Below are positions 40,401 to 46,452 of a stretch of 64,000 bases of DNA, one piece after another; positions within the stretch are counted from its first letter, which is position 1; each line of letters opens with the position of its first letter. A model generated the notes under the pieces. The model was not told the DNA's origin and searched no databases. It saw nothing but the letters and a program-made list of their open reading frames with translations. The stretch is from Palauibacter sp965207805. Its GTDB lineage: Bacteria; Gemmatimonadota; Gemmatimonadetes; Palauibacterales; Palauibacteraceae. Location of the stretch: NCBI GenBank assembly GCA_965207805.1, contig OZ242312.1, positions 992,001 through 1,056,000 of the forward strand. Direction: 5' to 3'. The position numbers and the translations under genes are program-made.

Positions 40401-40825
40401 TGGGTCACTCGATCTACAACAACACGGCGCAGTGGGCGCTTCGCGAACTGCGCGGCGAGGACGTGGATCAGACGGGCAAGCCGCTCGAGTTGAACAAGCC
40501 GACGGGCTACGCCTCGGTCATCTACAACGTCGGGTCGGACAACTCCTGGTTCCGCGAAGACGGCGACTGGCTCAAGGTCCGCGAGCTCTCACTCGGCTAC
40601 ACGCTGCCGGAATCGCTCACGTCATCCGTGTTCGGGGACGTGTTCGACCGGGTCACGCTGAACGCCATCGGACGCAACCTGTTCACCTTCACCGCATACC
40701 GCGGGTACGATCCCGAAGTCGGCCGAGACGGCGGGGAGGTCGGGAGCGCGACCTTGAACCGCTACGACAGCTTCGGTTACCCGAATTTCCGAACGTTCAC
40801 CTTCTCGGCGGAACTCGTCTTCTGA
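37442..40825 (+). CDS. SusC/RagA-family TonB-dependent receptor, copy 3
   Basis: 1,127 residues. Across roughly the first 165 residues it differs from copy 1 at only about four positions (for example SGLEG for SGPEG, SVEQ for SVVQ). The extracellular segments differ more (VSTYYVSEGRPLGEMWG; EGQVATADGGMRNYKWGHPF; CSQC). The barrel ends FTFSAELVF. The leader also resembles that of copy 1, suggesting copies 1 and 3 share the more recent duplication or conversion event. SusD copy 3 starts 54 bases downstream. Confidence 0.94.
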   Translation: MLFRLSGRRKRASALAATAVSAWLFIGAAPLLAQGAISGTVTDAESLAPVAGAQVFVAGTVIGTLSGLEGTYRLDGVPAGEQTVTVRLIGYRELSQTVTVASGQVATADFSVEQTALRLQDIVVTGVVGETPQVKLPFTVERLSAQDLPVPAADASSLLAGKAAGVSVVSASGQPGQPASIMLRGPTSINASGRSTSPLIVIDGVIQSEGASLSDVGALDIDHVEIVKGAAAASLYGSRAQNGVIEITTKRGTGLQTNSLNVLARGEYGLGQLVGDIGLVRSHPYTMNASGSKFIDSQGNEVDFRDLNRQGFGSALLYNQINPGDPGTTATAFANQAFPGELFDHMDTFFDPGETMDLYGAVTGRFGESSFRVSVDQFREAGVVSCSQCIDNLATLNADRVAQGLAAFDVGVPDDEGFERQNVRLNVDTRFGDLDIAASGFYSRSNQDDKAVTTGAFSRLTFMSPAIELTGVSAFDGYPDIDADPQSIEANPLYLLAVNDSRDKRTRSMGSVDLNFSPAAIDWLTLEANASFDRTDFRDYTIRPKNERTSSASGTGELTGGSLREFNFTDEAINASVTLGGSQTFMDGDVTVRAKARYLIEDQSFKSNGVFGSRFSVQDVPNFGAIIGETSGNNQVRSIKAEGLFGIASVDYQGRYILDGLIRRDGSSLFGPDERWQTYYRGSVAWRISQEDFWNIDAIDELKLRFSLGTAGGRPNFYAQYETFGVAQGAIFPINLGNRALKPEFTTEREAGLNFVFFENLGLDLTYAWQTTDDQLLQVPQAAFVGFSNQWQNAGEISAETYEVSLRYAAIDEQDMGLQFRLNWDRTRQEITRLDVPDYTVSTYYVSEGRPLGEMWGEVLATSCADLAPVGVSASDCNANFQVNDDGLLVYTGGANHTEGFSKKLWGTEGQVATADGGMRNYKWGHPFMVEDYSPACVAKNPGDYMEKCRLTDFLPFGNTTPDFSASFATNFRYRNLSLNALLESSVGHSIYNNTAQWALRELRGEDVDQTGKPLELNKPTGYASVIYNVGSDNSWFREDGDWLKVRELSLGYTLPESLTSSVFGDVFDRVTLNAIGRNLFTFTAYRGYDPEVGRDGGEVGSATLNRYDSFGYPNFRTFTFSAELVF

Positions 40826-40828
40826 CGC

Positions 40829-40846
40829 CCCTCCGGGAACGGGGGT
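40829..40846 (+). other. Hairpin between SusC3 and SusD3
   Basis: CCTCCG-GGAA-CGGGGG forms a 6-bp stem (one G-U pair) closed by a GNRA-type tetraloop, in the same position as the hairpins of pairs 1 and 2. Coordinates approximate to a base or two. Confidence 0.5.
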
Positions 40847-40879
40847 CGCACGGACATGGATTTGAGTAATGGAGGGGTC

Positions 40880-42613
40880 ATGAAAAGGAAGCTGACACTG
40901 CCTGCCATTGCGCTGGCGCTTATGGTCGGCTTTACGGGTTGCGACCTGCAGGTCGACAACCCGAACGAGCCGGACAGGGCGCGTGCGCTGGCGGGCCCGG
41001 ACGATGTGGAGACGCTCATCGCGAGCTCCTTCCTCAAGGTCTGGGAAATCGGGCACTACTGGAACAACGCGAACTTCGCGTTCAACCACATGTCGAGCCG
41101 CCACACGGCGACGTGGGGCAACATGGGGATGAACGACCTCGGTCGTGAACCCCGCGAACCGCTGCCGAACTCGGCCGCGTACAGTCCGTCGTACATCTTC
41201 GAGGCGAACTGGGGTGACGCCTACGGCGGCATCTCGGCGGCGTCGGACGGGATCCGGGCCCTCGACGAGGGTCTGGAGATCGGCCCCGGAGGCGAGCGCA
41301 ATGTGCGTGCGCGCACGTTCGCGATGGCGAGCCAGGCCATACTGAACTGCCTGCTCTCGCTGTGGTACGATCAGGCGTTCATCGTCGACGAGACGGTGGA
41401 CCTGACGGGCGAGCTGGACACGGTCGACTACAACGCCGTCTACCAGTACGCGGTGAACAAGCTGAATGAGGCGGAGTCCGCCGCCCGCTCGTCCTCGTTC
41501 ACGCTACCGGAAACGTGGATCAACGGGAATCCCTGGGACAACAACCAGCTCGCCGATTACCTGGTGAGCTGGAAGGCACGCTGTGCCGCCAACCTGCCGC
41601 GGACGGATGCCGAGGCCGCGGGCGTGAACTGGGGCAGCATCATCTCGGATGCCGAGAACGGCATTCGCGAACTCGTGGCCATCGGCGAGGACCGGTCTTC
41701 CGGCACTCCATGGTGGAGCGGCATCAAGATCTTCATGCAGGAGAACCGGACCTGGCACCGCATGCACATGGACTGGGTCGGCATGGCGGATCAGAGCGGC
41801 CAGTACCAGGACTGGCTGACGTTCCCCACGGAGCAGCGGACGGCGCGCGAGATGACGTTCGGGGATGACAAGCGGTTCCCTGCGGTCAACGAGCACGGTA
41901 CGCTCGGGGAGCCCGTGAGCCCCTCGGCGGCCTCGTATGGCCCGCGTCACCGGTACAACGCGACGATCATCTTCCGGCCGGAGCGCGGAACGTACCGGCA
42001 GTCGCACTACGGCGACTCGCGATACGACGACTACACGCTGAGTTGCAGCCGCTGCGAGTTCGGCGCGATGGAGTCCATGACGCACCAGGAAATGGACACC
42101 TACGTCGCCGAGGCTCACTACCGGATGGGCAACTTCTCGGCTGCCGCGGACATCGTGAACAAGACGCGCGCGGAGGCGGGGCTGCCCCCGGCGCCGTCGA
42201 ACCCGACGGACGCGGTGCCATCGAACGCGGCGGGCGAGTGCACGCCGCGGAAGCGGTACGACGTGCAGGGCCGTTGCGGGAACCTGCGCGACGCGATGTG
42301 GTTCGAGCACTTCGAAAACGTGTTCAACGTGTTCGGCGGACTCGAGTTCTGGCACGGACGTCGCAACGACATCCTGCCGGCGGGGAGTGCGCTGCAATTG
42401 CCGATCCCGGCCGCCGATCTCGAGGTGCTGCAGCGGGACATCTACACCTTCGGCGGGGGAGAGGCGAGTTCCGCCGGGAATCCCATCCCGCCCTCGATCG
42501 TGCCGGGCAGTCTCGACGCTGCGCTGCAGCGTGCGGCGTACTCGCTGGAGCGTATCCAGAGGAGTCTCGCGGCCGAGGGTCGGGCGGCAAACGCCGATCT
42601 CGTAGTGCGTTAG
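40880..42613 (+). CDS. SusD/RagB-family outer-membrane lipoprotein, copy 3
   Basis: 577 residues from ATG 40880, which follows TGGAGGGGTC; an upstream in-frame ATG at 40856 would put eight extra residues before the signal peptide. Lipobox FTGC. Conserved blocks as in the other copies (FNHMSSRHTATWGNMG, AYGGISAASDGIRALDEG, WFEHFENVFNVFGGLEFWHG); CxxC is CSRC. It is closer to copy 1 in the N-terminal 60 residues (VDNPNEPDRARALAGPDDVE). Last gene of the SusCD block. Confidence 0.93.
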   Translation: MKRKLTLPAIALALMVGFTGCDLQVDNPNEPDRARALAGPDDVETLIASSFLKVWEIGHYWNNANFAFNHMSSRHTATWGNMGMNDLGREPREPLPNSAAYSPSYIFEANWGDAYGGISAASDGIRALDEGLEIGPGGERNVRARTFAMASQAILNCLLSLWYDQAFIVDETVDLTGELDTVDYNAVYQYAVNKLNEAESAARSSSFTLPETWINGNPWDNNQLADYLVSWKARCAANLPRTDAEAAGVNWGSIISDAENGIRELVAIGEDRSSGTPWWSGIKIFMQENRTWHRMHMDWVGMADQSGQYQDWLTFPTEQRTAREMTFGDDKRFPAVNEHGTLGEPVSPSAASYGPRHRYNATIIFRPERGTYRQSHYGDSRYDDYTLSCSRCEFGAMESMTHQEMDTYVAEAHYRMGNFSAAADIVNKTRAEAGLPPAPSNPTDAVPSNAAGECTPRKRYDVQGRCGNLRDAMWFEHFENVFNVFGGLEFWHGRRNDILPAGSALQLPIPAADLEVLQRDIYTFGGGEASSAGNPIPPSIVPGSLDAALQRAAYSLERIQRSLAAEGRAANADLVVR

Positions 42614-42670
42614 CATTTCCTCTGCGGAGGATCCCGTGCGGGGGCGCCTGAGGGCGTCCTCGAGTTGGCG

Positions 42671-42706
42671 GCGGAGGCCACCGGGTTTCGTTCCGGTGGC
42701 CTCCGC
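42671..42706 (+). terminator. Hairpin closing the SusCD block
   Basis: GCGGAGGCCACCGG (42671-42684) and CCGGTGGCCTCCGC (42693-42706) form a perfect 14-bp stem with loop GTTTCGTT, 58 bases after SusD3. No T-run follows, so it may protect the mRNA end rather than terminate. Confidence 0.65.
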
Positions 42707-42759
42707 GCATCCGGGGACCCGACGTGTCAGAAAAGGCGGACTTCGGACGTTTCCTCGTT

Positions 42760-42781
42760 GTGCGGCGGTCGTCCGCCGCAC
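42760..42781 (+). other. Hairpin in leader of small lipoprotein gene
   Basis: GTGCGGCGG-TCGT-CCGCCGCAC is a perfect 9-bp stem with a 4-base loop, 48 bases before the lipoprotein ATG. Could be a terminator remnant or a translational control element. Confidence 0.5.
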
Positions 42782-42829
42782 TAGCTTTCGGCTACGGAGA
42801 CGATCCCGAGCAAGAGTACAGAGGCATAC

Positions 42830-43030
42830 ATGAGACTGAGAGCCACGCACTTCCTGGCGACATGCGCGCTCCTGATCGGCTTGGCCGGCGTGTCCGCGAC
42901 CGGGTGTTTGGACCTCACCGTCGGGCCCACGGTTCCGGCCGTCGATTCGACGGAAGACACCGCGCTCGATGAGCCGGGCAACACGAATCCGGGCAGCAGC
43001 ATCGTCCCGGCCCTCCCGGAGAGCCGCTAG
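42830..43030 (+). CDS. Small putative lipoprotein
   Basis: 66 residues. N-terminal signal with a hydrophobic stretch (LATCALLIGLAGV) and a lipobox-like ATGC, then a short polar mature part rich in Asp, Thr, Pro and Ser (VDSTEDTALDEPGNTNPG). AGAGG lies 6 bases before the ATG. Not recognised. It follows the SusCD block in the same direction, so it could be an accessory surface lipoprotein, or simply an unrelated small gene. Codon use is consistent with coding. Confidence 0.5.
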   Translation: MRLRATHFLATCALLIGLAGVSATGCLDLTVGPTVPAVDSTEDTALDEPGNTNPGSSIVPALPESR

Positions 43031-43051
43031 CGATTCGGCGGCCGGCGCGCC

Positions 43052-44734
43052 TTGACGGGGTCCGGTCGGCCATCCTCCGGTATTGACGCCTCGCTGCGGG
43101 CCGTCGCCCTCGGGATGGGATCGAATCTGGGTTCTCGCATCGACCATCTGCGCGCCGCCGCGCGACACCTGGCGAAGAAAGTGCTGGTCGAGCCGCGGTT
43201 CTCCAGGGTCTATGAGACGGCGCCCGCGTACGGCCTGGACCAACCCGCCTACCTGAACGCCTGCTGCGTCGGTTGGACCCGTCTCGAGCCCGGCGCTCTG
43301 CTTGTCTCGCTCAAGGGTCTCGAATCGAACGCGGGACGCGACCCGGATGCGCCGCGATTTTCCTCCCGGCCTCTCGATCTCGACATCCTTCTCTACGCGA
43401 ACGAAGTTGTCGAGACGCCGCATCTGGCGATTCCACACGCGGCCCTCGCGGATCGGGCCTTCGTTCTCCTCCCGCTGGCGGAGGTTGCCGGAGCTTGGCG
43501 ACATCCCGCTCTCGGGCGCTCGATCTCCGAGTTGGCGGCCGCGATCGACCCGGAGGGTGTCGCGGTCACGGATCTGCGACTGACGGGTGCTTCCGATGGA
43601 GGCTTCATGAGCCGTAGGACTCTGGATGTGCGGGTCACCGGGGGCGGGAGCTACCCGATTCACATCGAACCGGGCCTGCTCGACGAAGCGGCGTCGATCT
43701 GCCGGCGACACGCGCCGGCGCACCGATACGCCGTGATCGCGGATTCGCAGGTCGCACGGCTCTTTGGCGCCGGGATCGTCTCCCGCCTGGAGGATGCCGG
43801 TCTCGCCGCCGATCTGTTCCCGTTCCCGGCGGGCGAGTGGAACAAGAGCCGGGAGCAGTGGGCCGCCCTGAGCGATCGCATGCTTCACGCGCGGTTCGGC
43901 CGCGACTCCGCCGTCGTCGCGCTGGGAGGCGGGGTCGCGGGCGATCTGGCGGGTTTCGTCGCGGCCACGTACATGCGCGGGGTTCCCGTCATTCAGATTC
44001 CCACGACGCTTCTGGCCATGCTGGACAGTTCGGTAGGAGGGAAGACGGGGGTCGATACGGAAGCCGGCAAGAATCTGATCGGAGCGTTCCATCACCCATC
44101 GGCCGTGCTCATCGATCCCACCGTACTGGAGACGCTGCCACGGCACCAGCGCAGCGCCGGGCTGGCGGAGGCCGTGAAGACGGCGGCGATTCTCGATGTG
44201 GAACTCTGGGACTGGATGACGCGCGGCTCTGCGACGCTATCGAGCGGCGACCCCGACGCATCCGCGGAACTCATCGAGCGCGTCGTACGGCACAAGGCGG
44301 CCGTGGTGGGCGACGATCCGCTGGAGCGCGGCCGCCGCGAGATTCTGAATTTCGGACACACCGTGGGCCACGCGCTGGAGGCGCTCGAGGGTTACAAACT
44401 CCTCCACGGCGAGGCCGTCGCCGCGGGGATGCGCGTCGAGTCCCGTCTCGGAGAACTGCTCGGGATTACGGAGCACGGCACCTCCGAACGGCTCGCCGCG
44501 CTGCTGGAGGCGTGCGGGCTCGGCGGCGACTGGGAAACCGACCGCGAGCCAACCGAGATTCGGGATGCGATGTCGAAGGACAAGAAGGCGCGTCAGGATC
44601 GGATCCGCTGCGTATTCCTTTCGCAACTCGGCGAGGTGGCCACGGACACGGACGGACGACACAGCTTCGGGCTCGGCGAGGAAGATCTCGGAGAACCGCT
44701 CGCGACGGCTTTACGGCCGGCCCCGGGGGGTTGA
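43052..44734 (+). CDS. FolK-AroB fusion: HPPK and 3-dehydroquinate synthase
   Basis: 560 residues with two complete enzymes in one frame. Residues about 15-175 are 6-hydroxymethyl-7,8-dihydropterin pyrophosphokinase (LGMGSNLGSRIDHL; ETAPAYGLDQPAYLNAC; SRPLDLDILLY), the folate step before dihydropteroate synthase. Residues about 186-548 are 3-dehydroquinate synthase, the second shikimate step (VALGGGVAGDLAGFVAATYM; PTTLLAMLDSSVGGKTGVD; NFGHTVGHALE). There is no stop between them. A GGAGG at 43598-43602 stands before an in-frame ATG at 43607, exactly where AroB begins, so free AroB could also be made. TTG 43052 is the only fitting start. Confidence 0.88.
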   Translation: MTGSGRPSSGIDASLRAVALGMGSNLGSRIDHLRAAARHLAKKVLVEPRFSRVYETAPAYGLDQPAYLNACCVGWTRLEPGALLVSLKGLESNAGRDPDAPRFSSRPLDLDILLYANEVVETPHLAIPHAALADRAFVLLPLAEVAGAWRHPALGRSISELAAAIDPEGVAVTDLRLTGASDGGFMSRRTLDVRVTGGGSYPIHIEPGLLDEAASICRRHAPAHRYAVIADSQVARLFGAGIVSRLEDAGLAADLFPFPAGEWNKSREQWAALSDRMLHARFGRDSAVVALGGGVAGDLAGFVAATYMRGVPVIQIPTTLLAMLDSSVGGKTGVDTEAGKNLIGAFHHPSAVLIDPTVLETLPRHQRSAGLAEAVKTAAILDVELWDWMTRGSATLSSGDPDASAELIERVVRHKAAVVGDDPLERGRREILNFGHTVGHALEALEGYKLLHGEAVAAGMRVESRLGELLGITEHGTSERLAALLEACGLGGDWETDREPTEIRDAMSKDKKARQDRIRCVFLSQLGEVATDTDGRHSFGLGEEDLGEPLATALRPAPGG

Positions 44735-44736
44735 GA

Positions 44737-46338
44737 TTGTCGGAAGTGATCCCAGCCGAACCGTCACCGACCTCCGCGCTCAGCGTCGCCGATCTCTTCG
44801 CCCGATACGCGGAGTTGAGCCCGCACGCGCCCTGCATACGGGCGCGGGACGGGTCGTGGAGCTATTCCCGCGTCGCGGCGCAGGCGCGCGCCCTGGCCGT
44901 GGGGCTTCACAACCTGGGAGTCGAACCCGGCGACCGCGTCGCGGTCCAGTTGCCCAACTGGCCGGAATTCGTGGTCTCCACCCTCGCGGTCGCGGAAGCC
45001 GGCGCCGTCCTTGTGCCCATCAGTCCGAACTGTTCCGCGCGCGAGCTGCGTTTCACGCTGCGGAATTCCGAGGCTGCGGTCGCGATCTCGGCCGAGAACT
45101 GGGACGGCGTGGACTATCTCCAGCGGTTCGAGAGCCTCCTCACCCGTCTGCCGGACCTTCAGTACGTGGTGACGGTCGGAGAGGAAGATCTCTGGTACGA
45201 CGACCGGATCTTCCAGTTCGAGGACCTCATAGCGAGCGGCCGTGGCCGGGAAATCCCGCCGACGGATGTGGACCTGCAGCGGGATCCCTGTGCGATTCTG
45301 TACACGCCCGGAACGACGGGGGCTCCGAAGGGGGTCGTCCTCACGCACGACAACCTGGTGCGCACCGCCCTCGCGACGGCCGCGCGGCTGGAGCTGGACG
45401 GCGACGATCGAACGCTGTGCATCGTCCCTCTGCCGAACATCTTCGGGCTCACCGCCCTGCTCACGACGCTCGGCACCGGAGGGGCGCTCGTGCTGCAGGA
45501 GACGTTCGACGCGGCCGGCGCGCTCGCGCTCGCGCGGGAGCACGAGGCCACGGTCGTGCACGGTGTCCCGACCATGTTCGTGATGCTGCTGCGGGCGCTG
45601 GAACGCGGCGGGGCCCGGCCCGACTCCCTGCGCACCGGGGTCATCGCGGGGGCCCCGATCGGCGACGACCTGGTACGCGACGCGCGCCGTCGTTTGATCC
45701 CCGATCTCGAGAGCGCCTACGGCCTCACAGAGACCTCCCCGACGGTCTCGATCACGACCCGGTCCGACCCCGAATCGAAGCGGGCCCACACGGTGGGGCG
45801 CCCGCTCGAGGGCGTCGAGCTCAAGGTGCTTGACGAGGACGGCGGGGAGCTCCCCACCGAGTCCGTGGGCGAACTCGCCGTGCGGGGTTTCAACGTGATG
45901 CGCGGCTACTTCCACCAGCCCGGCCAGACCCGAAAAACCATGACGGAAGACGGTTTCCTGAAGACCGGCGACCTTGCGATGGTCGACCCCGAGGGTTACC
46001 TGCATATCGTCGGCCGCTTGAGCGACGTGATTCTTCGCGGGGGTAACAGCGTACACCCCGCCGAAATCGAAGCGCAGCTCAGATCCCACCCTGCGGTGGA
46101 AGAAGCGGTGGCTCTCGGGATCCCCAACGACGTGCTGGGTGAACTCATCTGCGCCTGCGTGGTCACTGCCGAAGGGGCCCTGATCACGGCCGACGAAATC
46201 CGCGATTTCTGCCACGAGTCTCTGGCAGAGCACAGAGTGCCGGATCTCATTCACTTTCTGGATGAGCTTCCGGAGGCCTCCAGCGCACAAGCGCGCCGCG
46301 TGAGTCTGGCCCGCATCATACGCGCGGAGGCCAACTAG
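44737..46338 (+). CDS. AMP-forming acyl-CoA synthetase/ligase
   Basis: ANL-superfamily enzyme that activates a carboxylic acid with ATP and loads it on CoA; substrate unknown, probably a fatty acid. About 533 residues. Motifs: YTPGTTGAPKGVVLTH (P-loop), AYGLTETSPTVS, KTGDLAMVDPEGYLHIVGR, and RGGNSVHPAEIE. The C-terminal Lys normally seen in a 'GK' motif is replaced: the sequence reads ASSAQARRVSLARI, so the usual catalytic Lys seems missing and an Arg may stand in. TTG 44737 with a G6 run just upstream; TTG 44731 overlapping the previous stop is the alternative. Confidence 0.87.
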   Translation: MSEVIPAEPSPTSALSVADLFARYAELSPHAPCIRARDGSWSYSRVAAQARALAVGLHNLGVEPGDRVAVQLPNWPEFVVSTLAVAEAGAVLVPISPNCSARELRFTLRNSEAAVAISAENWDGVDYLQRFESLLTRLPDLQYVVTVGEEDLWYDDRIFQFEDLIASGRGREIPPTDVDLQRDPCAILYTPGTTGAPKGVVLTHDNLVRTALATAARLELDGDDRTLCIVPLPNIFGLTALLTTLGTGGALVLQETFDAAGALALAREHEATVVHGVPTMFVMLLRALERGGARPDSLRTGVIAGAPIGDDLVRDARRRLIPDLESAYGLTETSPTVSITTRSDPESKRAHTVGRPLEGVELKVLDEDGGELPTESVGELAVRGFNVMRGYFHQPGQTRKTMTEDGFLKTGDLAMVDPEGYLHIVGRLSDVILRGGNSVHPAEIEAQLRSHPAVEEAVALGIPNDVLGELICACVVTAEGALITADEIRDFCHESLAEHRVPDLIHFLDELPEASSAQARRVSLARIIRAEAN

Positions 46339-46452
46339 ACCGAGAACGCGAACGGTTGTCCGTAGACCCCTCTCACCATCCCCCCCGCCACCGGGGGCGA
46401 GGCGGAGGGGCCTCGTCGGGCCGTTCGCGACAACGAACGGAACAAGAGGGAC

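Noticed and set aside
26680..42613. The three SusCD pairs as an assembly artefact
   Set aside because: The copies differ throughout their loops and have unrelated junction hairpins, so they are true paralogs.
43837..44736. Extended start for the acyl-CoA ligase, adding 300 residues
   Set aside because: This stretch is the out-of-frame shadow of the AroB domain; ligase similarity begins after 44737.
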